A DNA stretch of 64,000 nt from Juglans regia (taxonomy: Eukaryota > Streptophyta > Magnoliopsida > Fagales > Juglandaceae): assembly GCF_001411555.2 (NCBI RefSeq), contig NC_049905.1:13013586-13077585 (forward strand), given 5' to 3'. A model generated the notes under the pieces. The model was given only the letters and a program-made list of their open reading frames with translations, had not been told where the DNA came from and made no database searches. This document shows, in pieces, positions 36,301 to 49,554 of this stretch. Each line of letters starts with the position of its first letter. Position 1 is the stretch's first letter. The position numbers and the translations under genes were made by a program.

Positions 36301-39300
36301 AATAAAAATTCTTTGCAACTGAAAAGAGAAATAGAACCTTAATTTGACCAATTGTGAGTACTTTCAAATTGCATTTGAGGATAGATAACATTGTGAACAG
36401 AATACGTTCAAGTAACTTTTACATTGGCATCATAAAAGAAACACAAACCTGAATATTATGATCTGATCAGGCTTCCGTTTCCCTGAACTTGTATAGAAAT
36501 CTAGGAGAAGCTCCCTGAAATGTGAAACTGTATAATTTGAGAAGTCTAGAAACATAAGATGTAGTCATAGGAGTAAAACAGACACGGGAAAAATGAAGGT
36601 GTCTACGAGAGGTCTCTCAACCTTTTTAAATGAGAAATCACCAGGAACTTTTTCTTACATTTATTTCATTTTATAATTTTCTCCAATTATTCAATTGCGT
36701 ATCATTGATTCTATTTGCTTTTCTCTATTTGGCTCATTAATATTTGAACCTAATACCGATTACATACGCCCAATACCAATCTCAACCCCATCCTTTAGCA
36801 CTTGAGTCAAAGCCCAAGGACAGAACAGATCTGCCTATTAATAAGGGTACAAATTTAATCTCTCCCAACCTGCCTCCCCACCCAAAAAAAAAAAAAAAAA
36901 ACTGATAGAAAAGAGAATAAACTTAAAAGATTACTGCACAATCAAAAGCATGAAGGTAGGAAACCCACCTAAATATGCCTTCATCTTCAGTTTCAGACAC
37001 TCGCTTGAACAAAGAATCTATCATTTCAACCTTTGGGGACTGTGTCCGAACAGAAGCCCTATATTTAGAAATCAATGGCCATTGCCTTGAGCTGACGACC
37101 TACGAGTTTCATTAAAAGAACCACAAAAAATTATTAGTAAGATCTTGTTTTCAATGAAGTTATAACTTAACAGAGTAAACAATTGTTCAATAGATTTCCT
37201 AATCAAATAGATGAAACAAAGATGGCATGTTACCGCAGCAATTGATGGTATGTCAGACTGCCCAGGAGAACCATGTGACACATCCATCCCAACTATGATG
37301 GTGGGAGCCTTGGAAACCATGGGGATAGTAGGAGAGTGTTCAACCGCTAGTATTGAGTTCAAACCACCCAGCTGTGATTAAGATTTAAGGAAAAAGAAAA
37401 TAAACAAGGATGATGAAACAGATGGACCAAAATCTTTTTAACCCAACAAATAATTTGGATCTGGAAGCAGAACAATGGGGGGAAAGATAGAGTGCAGTTA
37501 AAAAGATAAAACCCACGCAGCAGCTCACCTTTGCATTGATCTTTAAGAGGACATTGGTAAGATATTGGTCATTAACCCTTGTAGGAGCAATACACTGGGT
37601 GACTATTCCAAACTCAGCGAGGTTTTTTCTTTTCCATGGCCCTTTTAAGAGAATAAATTCCATGTAATAGACACTTGGTAGAGTAATTAACAGTCTCAAT
37701 AGAGAAATTGACCAAATCTTGGTAGAGTAATTAACAATCATAATAGAGAGATTGACCAAATTATCATACCGTAAAGATCAGAATTTTTCCTCTCAGGAAG
37801 CAGGCAAAGAAGAAACTGTGGAGCACCAGGAAGTTTTGACTGTATCTCCTCGAACATCTTCTCCACTCTAACCACAGGAGGAGCTCGTCTACTCTGGGGA
37901 TTCTCTTGAAACACATCGAATGGAGCATCTATAAGCTACACCAAACAGAGGAAAATGAACTGTCAGTCACTAGATAATACATTGATGTATTCATATCAGG
38001 AATAAACTTACAATTCCTTTTAGTTCTCCACATTTAATCAGATCCCGTACAAGACCCTGTATATCACATCGTGCTGAGAAGTTAACGACTGCCCACTTTC
38101 CTATCTTCGTTGGCTGCACTAATTTCTATAAAAAAATATGAAAATACAGTGAGAATACCAGAATGAAAATCATAACAAGTAGAAAACACAACAAATACCT
38201 TATTGTTGAAGTTCCATCTCCCATTCCTAGGAAAGAAATCCTCCCCATTTCCCACTTTCAACTGTTTAGAAAACAAAAGAGATTATTCTACATGCAACTT
38301 GACCACTCAATTGTAGAATTATAGAAAAAAAATCCGATAAGAGAAAAAAAATCATTATACTAAAAAAACCAGAGATCTACCCTTGGAACTGGCAGAACGC
38401 GACCTTCCACTTGAGTGAAGCTGGTACTAATTGAAATGCCACATGATTGTAGCATAGGTTCAGAGTCATAATTACTGCTTCTCAAAGCCTGCAGCAGAAC
38501 TCAAGGACTTCAAATTTGAAAGAAAAATAAAACAATTTTAATATCATAATTCAAAAGTTAGAGCAAAGACACCTACTTCAGACAAAACCTTCATTCTCTC
38601 ATTAGGCTTTTGTCTTGATTTCTCCACTAGAGAAGATCTTTGAAGCGTGGATAGAGCTTTCGTGTAGCGTTGCAAGGAAACCAATGAACAGAGCTAAAGA
38701 AAGTGCAATATAGACCACCATAAATACAACCCATTCATCATTTCAACAGTATTAGTTACATAACTATATCCCATCAATTCACCTCAACAGGGAAATAAGT
38801 TGGACGCTTTGGCTTCCCAACGTTGATACATGGTAGGTCTCCAGAATAACGCAATTCTATACCACGATGATTAACAAAATAATCATAAACGGTCACTTCA
38901 ATTGTACTGTCGCCATCCACATCCTTGCCATTCCTCTGCTTCAGTGTAAACCTTAAAAAATAAAGCATAAAATTATTCCAAAAACAGTATTACAATAAGG
39001 ACCATCAAAATTTGGTGCAATAACTATGATCACAACGCAATCGAAGAAAAAGAAAACAGATTGAAACACCACAGGAAGTATACATTTGCTCTTTGCATGG
39101 TTTCTCACTCAATCCAGTTATCTTGTACTCTGTATTGGAAGGATTTGTTTTAATTCTAAGATTTTTGAGCATTCGTTTAGCCTGTCAATAGAAGCAACAA
39201 GGAGCAACAAGTCAGAAAAAGAAACCAAGAGGCAAAATAAAAGACAGATGCAGAGATGTTAGTATAATTACCTTAGACCAATCAAGGGAATAGGGATCCC

Positions 39301-40589
39301 TCACATTCTGGTTGGCAATTAAAAAATCTACCACAGGTCCAGGCTGTATAATCATGGTAGTTGATACATCTGGACAGAGGCAAAAAAAAAACAAGAGATG
39401 AAAATAATAGGTGCAGATATAGATTAAAATATAACATGCTATAAATGGGTTACCAATATTCAGGGATAAGCCACCCTGGGAGGTCCTAAAACTTGAATGA
39501 AATCCTCTGCAGCCAAGAACGCCACCTCCTACATCTGCAAAATTTCTGGGATTATTGTGAAAGAACGATTGGCGAACAAGGAGGCAGCCCCTGCAATAGT
39601 TGGAAATGATTTTATCTTAAGAAAAATTAAGCTAAAATCGCCCAGAAGATGCACAGATAACTGTGAAAAATCAAATAAATATAATTCCCTTACTGTTTAG
39701 CAGCATGCTGCCTTAAAATAATATCAAGCACTCTAAGGGCTTCTTGGGAGTTCTCTGACTCCTGACCTCGTAGTGCATTCGCAATCGCCTGCATAGGGAT
39801 TTTGGAAGCAAAACTAATCTCCACTCGGAATGTCTTGGACTGGTATGGACGCCGCATTCTCTTTCTGTCACTCTCATTTGGACTTCCACGGCCATCAGGG
39901 CTAGAGTTTCCGTTATTTCTACACATAAGTTTTCTCAAAATTAAAGAAAACCAACAACAATAAAGAAATCCAAGAACCAAAATCAATCACAAACCATGTA
40001 TACCTGTTTGATTGGACATCCTCAAGTACAACAGTAAACTCAAGTTTGTTGCGGGGCAGTGGGCCAACAGTAAACAAACTCTTTTCCCCATCATAGGCAA
40101 AGTGCTTTCCAGATAACTCAGTATCATAAGTTTCCTGCACCCTATCAATCACCCTTCTTCCAATACCTTTGCCATCTACAAGACGCCCATCTTCATATGT
40201 CACAGAAACCTGTATGAAAGATAGCAGTTCAAATATACATGAAGTTAGAAAACTGAAATTTTCTTGAAAACCCAAAATGAGAGTGGTGTAAGAGAGAAAT
40301 ATACACAGTAGTGGAAGAAATGGCCATCAACGTTGCTGACCATAACTTTGAAGTGATTAGTAAGCAAAGGTATTTTTTGCCCTTTGTTTCCAAGGCCACG
40401 CCTAGCTATAGGAACTCGGACAACTTTTTTCTTAACAGGTTCGGGAGGCTGTTCAGGTTCAGGAGCTTGTTCATGTTCGGCACGCAACGGAACAATATCT
40501 GGTGGGATAACAGGGGGAGGAGGTGGCAATGCTTCCTGTCCACTGTCTCCATTTGTTGTCTTATTATCATCTGGCTCAAATGAATCCAT
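33387..40589 (-). CDS. AGO4: ARGONAUTE 4-type protein (RNA-directed DNA methylation)
   Basis: 22 coding exons on the minus strand: 40589-40305, 40209-40004, 39918-39694, 39590-39454, 39369-39272, 39181-39084, 38951-38783, 38693-38577, 38488-38381, 38261-38199, 38125-38012, 37935-37770, 37641-37529, 37371-37234, 37099-36969, 36514-36449, 34534-34471, 34376-34265, 34169-34096, 33969-33875, 33783-33752, 33562-33387. All junctions are GT-AG and in frame; product 928 aa, the usual AGO4 length. Proline/glutamate-rich N-terminus (ALPPPPPVIPPDIVPL), ArgoN, PAZ about 285-420, MID and PIWI about 590-890. Catalytic D663 (VGMDVSHG), D746 (IIIFRDGVSESQF) and the H of RPTHYH (835-837) are present, so slicing is plausible. 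The AGO4/6/8/9 group loads 24-nt siRNAs and guides DNA methylation in the nucleus. AGO4 rather than AGO6 is chosen from the N-terminal proline motif and overall wording. Confidence 0.95.
34882..35183. repeat. 152 bp tandem duplication in AGO4 intron 16
   Basis: Two near-identical copies, ACATAATTGAACAA starting at 34886 and 35038, each running through GCATGAGGTAAGTTGGTTCT to TCAATAATTATCAGAGCAA. They lie in the largest coding-region intron (34535-36448). Confidence 0.88.
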
Positions 40590-42830
40590 AACCAAAGCGA
40601 GAATAGAGACCCTGCGAATCCTATGAACAATCATGAGAGGATACAAATCAAGTTTTACGATACGAAACCATTACTCCTACAGGAACATGAGACCTCTTAG
40701 AATTGAGCTGTAAATAAACTAAACTACTTGAGAAACCACTCCATGTCTACTCGGCAAAACCATTAAAACTTACAACTCATAAAGATCTGCTCAACTCATA
40801 TAAGTTCGAATAAAATTGAAGAACTTGATATTTAATAGTCTCTATGGTATTAGTTTTAAAATTTGCACTTAAAATAACATGAGTATATAAAAAGATAATA
40901 GAAAATAAAGTTCGTAATAAGATGCATGTTACTTGAATTCTTATCAATAGAATCATTGATGCATATATACAAAAAACATATAAACATGTTTAAAAGAAAC
41001 CAAAATCTGCCTGTTAAAATTAAGTAGCATGTGAACAGGCTTGAATTCGATCAAAAACTAAATGAGTTGTACACTAAGATAGAATGTAACTACTTGATAA
41101 GTTCAAACCCAATGCACATTTGAATAAAAATTAAACAAACAAATTAACTATCCACTACTAACTCAAACTCAACATGTTTACAACCCTATGTTCAAAACTT
41201 CACTAAAAGGTACTGAATGTAACAGGAATCATATATTCTATAGCTTTAAATTACATGATAAAAATTCATATATGTGCAATAAAGCATTCAAACAATGTAC
41301 TTACCATAAAGGCAATGAGAAAAGATCAAGATATAAAGGCAACAATAATAACAAAATATGTAAAAAAAACACAGATCTTAATACCCAAATGGTTTCTCAA
41401 ACTCTCTTACTTTTATAACTTTAAACTTTAACATAAATGATCAGAAATCTCGAATAATTTCTTTTTTTTATGTCGGGGAACCTCTCCAAGGCAGGGCCCT
41501 TGGGACAAAAATCTCAAATAAATAAAAGCCCTTAAAAGCAATAGAACCCATGCAAAACAAGAAGGCATGTAATCCAACCAAGTAGGCATACTTTTTATAG
41601 ACTAAAAGCACAAAGGAAAACTAAAATGAAAAAAGCCTAGACAACTATGCAAATGTTTTTTATTGCTGATCCTTAACCATAAGAACCAAAGTCAAAATAC
41701 AACTATTGAAGACGAATTTCAAGGGAAATGAACAGCAGCATATTTGGAGGGCGCAAATTTATGGAAGGAAACATTCCCAGGAAAACATTTTCCAGTATAG
41801 TAACAAGCAATAGAATCTGAAACGAGCCTCAGAAAAAGTACTAAGCCGTGATAGTTTAAAAAAAATCTCTGGCAAGCCATAAAATTGCGGAACACTCTTG
41901 AAATTCACAAACACCGGAATAAAAATAAAATATGCACGAAACCGTAGTTCAGAACATAATAGAAAAATTCACAAAACAAAAAAAGAAGTTCGCATTAAAG
42001 AGCAATGAAACTTTTTTTTTGATAAGTTAAAGAGCAATGAAACTTTATTATACCCAAATGGCTAGAGTGTCATGTCAAACCAGGAGAAACCAGAAATCAC
42101 AACCTACTCAGTCACAAATGTCCCCACTTTCGTTAACCAGAGCCAAGCATGTAAGGAGCAGTTTTTAGAACACATTAACCCAAACCAGACATGCAAGGAG
42201 CAGTTTCCGGAGACACATTAAGCCAAACAAGACATGCAAGAAAGAATAAGATATATTCACAGAGCGTAATACCTAAAAGGTTCAACAAAACGCTGCTGAA
42301 AGAGCAAGCCCCGGAATTCCAGCAACGCTGCAAGCAAAAGAGGGCAAAATAAGTGCAGATCGACATTTAGAACGTTATATACCCAAATAAACTGTCCTAG
42401 AGAGAATAAAAACAAAAACACTGCAGGAACCAAGTTTAAAAGACAGGATAAAAAACACAACAAAATTACCTAAACAAACAGTTAAGACAAAAAAAAAAAA
42501 ATAGTGACCGAATCTTATCATAAAGCCTCTAAAATTTTTAAAAATAACAAAAACAAAAAACAATCCATTATAGTTAAAGCCTCAAAGCAGGGAGATTTCT
42601 GTAAACCCAGAAGCAGAAACAGAGACAACAGTCGCAGATCGAGCTCACACACATGCAACACCTAAAAAGCACTCAACAAAGCATAAACAAGAGCAGCATT
42701 ACAGATATAGAAGGAACCCAAAAAGAAACACTCTCCGGAAACAACAGTAAACACCTTCCCAGACAGCAAAATCTGCGGTAGACAAAAGAACAAGGAGAGC
42801 CCAAAAAACTGGGGGCTAGGCCAAACTTAC
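40590..42830 (-). other. Large intron in the AGO4 5' leader
   Basis: A clear donor on the minus strand, ATAACT|GTAAGTTTGG at 42831/42830, pairs with an acceptor TTCGCAG|GG at 40612/40611, 22 bases before the start codon. The result is an intron of about 2.2 kb in the leader. No ORF in it has a domain. It contains small repeats such as GAGCAATGAAACTTT twice (about 42000 and 42032). Confidence 0.65.
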
Positions 42831-42905
42831 AGTTATCTATGAGAGTTGAAGAAAGCAGTGAAACGCTCAAAATGAATCACCGACTTGTGACTTGAACTTC
42901 TCAAA
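42831..42905 (-). promoter_or_regulatory. AGO4 leader exon and transcription start region
   Basis: The first exon ends at 42831. Upstream on the minus strand lies a CT repeat (GA on the plus strand, 42914-42933), a pyrimidine patch often found near plant transcription starts. The exact start is not visible. Confidence 0.5.
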
Positions 42906-42913
42906 TGGGGGTT

Positions 42914-42933
42914 CAGAGAGAGAGAGAGAGAGA
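42914..42933. repeat. (GA)n microsatellite
   Basis: GA repeated about ten times; CT on the AGO4 sense strand. Confidence 0.9.
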
Positions 42934-42939
42934 TCTGTG

Positions 42940-45488
42940 TGCGTGTCAACGCTCTCTCAAAAAGAGCGTGATATCAGCAAAAGGCCCACATTTACGCCCG
43001 AAACCCCATGTCATGTTTGCAGCATGGATTACGTCCCTGTGTCATGGTCACTTGACGGCTCAGATTTTTGGGCTACTTGCATTCACGGTGGATGATCGGT
43101 CCGTTACACTGTACCGGCCGGCTTTTCTTAAATGACGGTCACCGTACTTCACGCCCGCTCGTATGGAGGTTATGTCATGTCAAACTCTGCTAGTGCTGCC
43201 GCGTGTTCTCCAAAATCCTGTAATATTCTTTTCTGTTTTGACGGTTTCAGTTGGGTATAAACTGGGGACCGAAAAGGCAAAAATTCGAAAATATACTGGG
43301 ATATATTTAATAAGTAGAATAAGATACAAAATTTTTATTTATTTTATTATTATAATTTTTTAAATTTTTTATATAAAATATAATAAATAATTTAATTTTT
43401 TTAAATCTCAATTCAATTTTTTTAAATATAAAAATAATAATAATATTAAAAAATAATATTTTAAATTGTTATCAAAAATTAAAAATTATCATCTCACTAT
43501 CTAAGTATATCTTAGATTTCGTTCCGGTTATGCTCCAATTATAAAAGAGATGGATTCTGAATTTTTTAAATTTTTTAGTGAGAGTTAGAGTTGAACATGT
43601 CATTGGATCGACTCCAACCACGATTCGATCTGACTTCAACTTTACAATTCAATTCCGATTTTAGTAGTGTACATATGTATAAACTAAATTCAATAGAATA
43701 TTAGTATGAGCTTATACTTATAAAATAATATAAATATATTATAATATAAATAGACTAATGCTAGTTTACTATATATAAACATCATAGTATTATTATCATA
43801 CATAATTAAATGTAGAAATAAGTTAGACAATAGTATTTAAATAAATATAATATAATAAATTAATAACACATATATTAATTTACTAAAATATAATAACATG
43901 TACTCAGATACTAAAAATTCTAGTATATAATTAAGTTAGATATTATTATATTAACATATAATACTAATGTATAATAATATGTAATTAGACATTATAGTAT
44001 AAGTCTTGTATAGAAATAACTAAAAAAATCTAGTATGATAAGTTAATAACACATAATACTAGACTTTTAAAGTATACTAACGTATAATTAGACACTAGAA
44101 ATAAGTTTAGTGTAAAAATAAGTTATAAATAAGTTAGACACTAATATAATATAATAACATGTAACTAGATATTAAAAATAATATGTAATACTATAATATG
44201 ATAACATATAATTAGATACTATAGTGTAAGTCTAGTATAAAAATAAGTTAGATATTTGTATAGAAGTAAATTAGCAATAAATGATTTAGTTTTAGTTTTT
44301 AAATTTTTAGAAAATTTGAAATTTAAAAGCCCATTAAAAAATCTTTTTTAAAATGGGTTAAATATAAAATTAAAAAAATTCAAAGAAAGTCTAAATTATA
44401 CTCCGCTTCGACAAGTTAGAGTCGAAATCAGATTGGAGACTACACAAATCGAATTCAAAGTCAGAGTTTAAATTTGAACTCTAACAAAATAAGAATCAGA
44501 GTCAGATTTAGGAAAATTCGACTCCAACTAAATCGGTACTCACCCCTAGTATGAACCCAGAAAAAATTATAAAACAACAATCCTTTTACAATTTTCAAAT
44601 AAAATAATATTTTTTGAAATATTTATTTTAATTTGATTTGTTTGAATTTTTAAAAAAATATTATTTTATTAATAAGTGTAAATAAAATGATGTTGGGATG
44701 TACCTACATCAAAAGTTGATCTCTCCCTCTTTTATTCCGAAACTCTCTCTCAAAAAAAAAAATTCCTCTAGATTTGATTTTCGCTAGAGGAGGCCTCCTC
44801 CTTCTCCTTCCCTTATTTATCATTTCTCCTTAGTCATCGTCTTTCTCCCTCTTCCTCCCTCGTTTCTTAGTTTATTTTTCTTCATTCAAGGTCGAAAAAG
44901 TTAGATCTATAGTTTTCCGATAACTTTTAAGAGATATACGCAATACAAGAAGACTCTCAGACCGCAAATCATTTGAAGGATAGTGACAGTTTTGCAAAAA
45001 TACCATGTGTGGTCCTAATGCGCCGCTCACAACTGCGCGTGGTCCTCATGCACCACGCCTTTCAGCAACTCTTCTAGCCACGTGCACTATATCATCGGAA
45101 TCAGCACCACCAGATCTTTCAGATCTGACTTTTGTGGCTGAAAAGAGATAACTTTGTTGCTTTCACCCACTGTCAAAGTCTACCGAAGTTGGTTCAAACT
45201 GTAATCTATCATTTTTCGTTATTGTTTTCCTTATTGTATGGTAAGAATAAAAAAGGAGTTCGTCTCTTGGACAGTTGTGTTCGTAGAGGTTGTGTCTTTC
45301 CTTTCTATGAATGATGAGGTTGAGTATCTGTTTAGACATAATGTTGTCTCTTAGACGTTTGTCGGCAGAGAGTATCAGGCATCAACAGCAGTGAAGTTTA
45401 GATCAGTCCAATAGTATACTGGTGGAGTTCCAAATGGTTGATATAAAGATATCACTACATGTATATAGTCATGAATATAAGTTTTTCT
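42940..45488. other. Intergenic, partly very AT-rich
   Basis: 42940-43260 is the AGO4 upstream region. 43320-44370 is AT-rich and rich in TAATATAATA and ATTAGACACTA phrases. At 44395-44555 the text turns to GACTC/GAGTC-rich sequence ending GGTACTCACCCCTAG, which looks like the right end of a non-autonomous hAT-type element; similar wording near 43570-43670 may be its other side, but no clean TIR or duplication was found. 44700-45480 has no recognised gene; the 60-codon ORF at 45132 is unsupported. Confidence 0.4.
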
Positions 45489-45491
45489 TAA

Positions 45492-45950
45492 GAGCATTCC
45501 CATTGGGTTCCCCATAACCCATTTTTTCCTATAATTTGAGGACAAATTTAGGGAATGCTCTCAAAACCTCTCTATTTCCAATCATCTACACTTTGTCTCA
45601 TACTCATATTTGTTATAGTTTTAAATAATAGTTTTAAAAAGAATTTAAATAACTACAAAAATATTAAAAGAAAAATATTATAAATATTATAAATAATTTA
45701 AATTTTTATTTAAAATAATCACTAAAGTAATAGTTCAAAACAAAAGAAAAAATGTTGAGTAGTTAAATTTGTAAATGAAAGTGAGAGAAAAAATTAATAA
45801 AGAAAGAATAAAGAAATATTATTTTAATATAATAGAAAATGAGATGTAGAAGGTTTTTGAAAAATGAATCAAATTTAGGAAAATTTTTTAGAGAACGTAC
45901 TTTTTAGCTAAATTATAGAAAATTTTATGAGAAACCCAATTTGAATATTC
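45492..45950. mobile_element. Tourist-like (PIF/Harbinger) MITE
   Basis: 459 bp, starting GAGCATTCCCATTGGG. The right end reads CCCAATTTGAATATTC, an imperfect inverted copy. Both sides have TAA (45489-45491 and 45951-45953), the usual three-base duplication for this superfamily. AT-rich interior, no coding capacity. Confidence 0.7.
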
Positions 45951-45953
45951 TAA

Positions 45954-46641
45954 TAAATGAATGAATAACGACATTTTCCTTAAAAAAAAATCATTGCTCA
46001 TATACCTAGAATGTAGAGAGGTGTGTCTTTATTTTCTCTTGATCGAGGAATATTTTTTTCTTTTTTTTCGCTGAATGGTGAAGGAATGTATTTGTTTATT
46101 TATAAATTTTTAGAGAGGACTCGAAGAAGGAGAGGGCCAGACAGGAAATTCGTAAACTTTGGAAGGACAACATAAAAACTTTGTATTAGAAATTCTACAA
46201 TATCAAACACACCACTCTGTATCATAGTCCTTAAACTTAAAAACAAGTAATATAAATGGCATTTGGAAATACAACCATTATGGAGAGAAATTATTCTTTT
46301 AATCTCTATTGAACAAATAAAACAGTTACAATTTTCCTCAATCAATATATTTCAGCATCACGTATCAAAAAATATATTTCAGCATCAAAACAAAACTATG
46401 GCATTTCATTAGAACATCCACTGTATTTGTTGTTTCTGCATGTAAAAATAATTAAGCAAAAAGATCAGACACGAAGTCCCCACTCATAAGCTAAGTGAAG
46501 TGTCCAAATTTTGATATTACATATCTCCGATATTATATCGTAAGAGCATTGAATACAACCACTTGTCTCAATTGTACCTAAAAATTGAGATTGAATTTGA
46601 TGTTAAAAATACCAACCCCATACTCCCCACCAGGGGACTTG
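45954..46641. other. Intergenic, no gene seen
   Basis: AT-rich, with two TATTTCAGCATCA phrases (46347 and 46375). TAAGAGCATTG at about 46533 may be the start of another Tourist-like element later interrupted by the TRIM; weak. Confidence 0.4.
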
Positions 46642-47050
46642 TGTTATGAAATCATTAGGTAGAATTGACCCTTAAAAAAATAGTTTACAAGGGAAGAGAG
46701 TCTAGGGGCTTATAAACTATCAACAAATCTCATACTTAGTCAATGTGAGATCGTAATAACCACCACGCTTCACAGCTGACTTCCATGGCGATCCTCGCAC
46801 TCACACGGGCTGGCTGTGCACTAGGTCTTTTTCTAGTTCCGGGCGAACATTGCCATGCCAGCATCACCCTCCGTGCAGCACGATTGCAACCGTCGCAACA
46901 TGGCCTTAGACGTGGAGTGGCTCTGATACCATTTGTTATAAACCCACTAGGTAGAGCTAACCCTTGTGAAACTAGTTTACAAGGGAAGGGTGTCTAGGGG
47001 CTTATAAATGATCAACCAATCCTATACTTAATTGATGTGGGATCGTAACA
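46642..47050 (-). mobile_element. TRIM (miniature LTR retrotransposon), complete
   Basis: Two 117 bp LTRs (46642-46758 and 46934-47050) flank 175 bp. A perfect 5 bp target duplication ACTTG surrounds it (46637-46641 and 47051-47055). Minus-strand orientation: LTR starts TGTTACGATCCCACATC and ends TTTATAACA, followed by the PBS TGGTATCAGAGCCAC (46916-46930). Interior 46759-46933 is markedly GC-richer than its surroundings and has no ORF of note. TRIMs are moved by proteins of other elements. Confidence 0.93.
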
Positions 47051-47055
47051 ACTTG

Positions 47056-47509
47056 CCACCAAATAAAAATTATATGCACCAAGTATGCAAGGAATACAAA
47101 TGAATGAAAAAAAATTACAAAAAGCGAAATTTCAACATAAACCATAAAATGATAAGCATCACGGCACCAATTTTTTCCCCAGCACTTGTAGGATAAATGT
47201 GATAAGATGAAATAGGATGAATTGAGTTGAATAGCATCCCAAATAACTCGAAAATATATATCAATAGATATTGTTGATAATCATATACAACAAGCGAGCA
47301 AACCTCAAATTTATCCAGAAATCAAATAGAGCAACTAACCAACACTGATAGGAAAAAAGAGAAATTCTTCAACAAATTAACAATACAAACATGGATGAAG
47401 TAAAGCTCAGTGTCTATCAAGCTTGAAGAATTTGGTGTGAAAATCCGAACCCTAGGATTTGGAAGAGCGTGGAGGTCGACAAGTAGGCCTAAGGTTCGAC
47501 CCCGTAAGA

Positions 47510-47545
<36 letters not shown>

Positions 47546-47856
47546 CTTGGTGCAGTCGAGTTTTGCCGATGTTCCAAAAGAAGAAGTTGTCGCACCGACC
47601 AGAGGTGCCCTTGTTGTTGACAAAGGAACAAACGCTCAAGAAAGGAGAACTAGAATTAGTTGTAATGGATGCAAGAATGAGACAAAGGGGTGATTCAAGT
47701 GGGTGGGTGAGACTCTTGCGGGTCGGAGGAGTTTTCTGGAGAGAGAAAATAAGAAAAAATAAAGGATGACTAAGTTACTGTAGATCACTATGTTTGGTGA
47801 GTCACTGTAGGCTGTAGCTGATCATCAAAATGAAATGACTATGCCTAATCAAATGC
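47056..47856. other. Intergenic with (GA)n repeat
   Basis: Microsatellite GA at 47515-47542. The 119-codon ORF at 47410-47769 runs through that repeat and has no domain. The last ~30 bases before 47857 (CCTAATCAAATGC) continue on the other side of element C. Confidence 0.45.
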
Positions 47857-49554
47857 TGATTGCACCAACATAGATCTAGTTTTAAAAATCATTTGTAAGT
47901 TCCAAATGGGCTAATTACAAGGTCAAGAGCCAAGAAGATGAAGGAGGTAATGCAAGGATTGATGCAATTCACTTGGGACGAGTCTAGCAAAAGTTGAATA
48001 TTCAAGATGGGTTTGAGAGAAGGAGATCCAATAATCACCCACGTCATACAAGCTATTTAAAAGTGCAACATAAATTAGGACCTATTATTATGTTTATGTG
48101 ATTGAATGCCTTGAACTTATTTATTTAATTAAGGGGGCTTATTTTATTAGTTATAGGAATTAGTTTAGAATAATTGGGCTTGAGGATGCTTGGCCCACAT
48201 ATGTCTTATTTCTTATGAACTAGGATTTTTGGGAAGATTTTGTATTTTGGCCAAGGGCTTATTTGGAAAGTTACTTTTTAGGAATTAGGGTTTAAAGAGG
48301 TACTGTAGCGAGTTACTATAGTTGCAGTACTATAACCGCAATACTATTCATCCAGGGGTGTTTTTGGAAGAAATGACTATATTTTGGCTAGGGTTTTAAT
48401 TAGATTTTGATTTAAATACTCTTTGTGGCCTCATTTTAAGTATTTTATGAAATTTGATGAATTTATTCATTGTGAGTTGAGTTTACTCCTCTTGTTCTTG
48501 ATTGAACTTTTGAACTTATCAAAAATAAATCACAATCTTTATGGTGTTCCTCCTTGTAATCTGGGTTATTGAGACAAGTTCTTCAATGGATTAGATTTTA
48601 ATATAATTTAGGTTCTTGAAACAAGTTTTCAACGGGTCTAGATTCTACATCCATTGACTTGATTTTGGCTTTCATGGGTGAGTTTTCAAATTGATTATGG
48701 GTTTAAGGGATTCCATTCCCACGGGTTCATATTATTTGATATTAGAGCTAAGTTTCCAATCAGGTCTGATTCGATCTTTTAAGTCTTGCCTCTTTATATT
48801 TAATTCTAGGGATTCATTGTTTTAGGGTTGCCAAAAAAAAAAAAAAAAAAAAAAGAGAACAAAAGTAGGCAGCTGAAATTCTTAGGATTTTTGGTTTGGC
48901 TAAAATTTACATCGCCTAGGGTTTCTTGCATCTCTAAGTTTGTCAATTGCTTGGAGTGTCGTTTCATTGTTTCTCTTCTACTTCATTGTCAATTCTTGTA
49001 TACTTGAATTCAATTGCTTGATTTTCACAATTGAATATTGTTGTTTGTGATTGAATTAGAGAAAAGAAAAGAAAGGAAAATAAAAGAAAATTCGGAAAAA
49101 AAAAAAGAAGAAGAAAAGATAATGTAGCATATACAAAAGTTGCTACAGTTACAACAAAGAGAAAGAAATACATTTGTTGATTGAGCTTTATCATCAAAGG
49201 GGCTAAATACATTTTTCTAGTTTGTATCTTGTTTTATAATTACTCTTTCCCTGATATAAATTTCTTGAGTCTCACGTTATTTTATTCATTCCTTGTTTCT
49301 TAAACCTATTGCTGGTTGGAATAATATAAGGTTGTATTGTCTTGATTTGGTTTAACTAGTTCTTAAAGAGCTTGAGTGGGAAAATTATTGAGGTAAAAAG
49401 CAAGAGAGTGTGAGATTATTATCAGAAAAAAGTTAATTAAGAGTGAAACACGAGTGAAGTGTCGTTATTAAAGTGTAAACACATAAAGGAGTGTGTGAAG
49501 TTTTCCACTAACATTCATTTTGTGCAGCACATTACGATATCTCACAAGAGTGAC

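Noticed and set aside
40590..40646. Upstream in-frame ATG giving a longer AGO4 N-terminus
   Set aside because: The extra residues fall in the leader intron before a good splice acceptor; MDSFEP is the start expected for the family.
43702..44558. TAGTATGA at both ends as an 8 bp hAT target duplication
   Set aside because: Only the right side resembles a hAT terminus; the left flank has no inverted repeat, and the region is AT-rich enough for chance.
47410..47769. 119-codon ORF with an RERERE stretch
   Set aside because: Driven by a GA microsatellite; no family resemblance or splice context.
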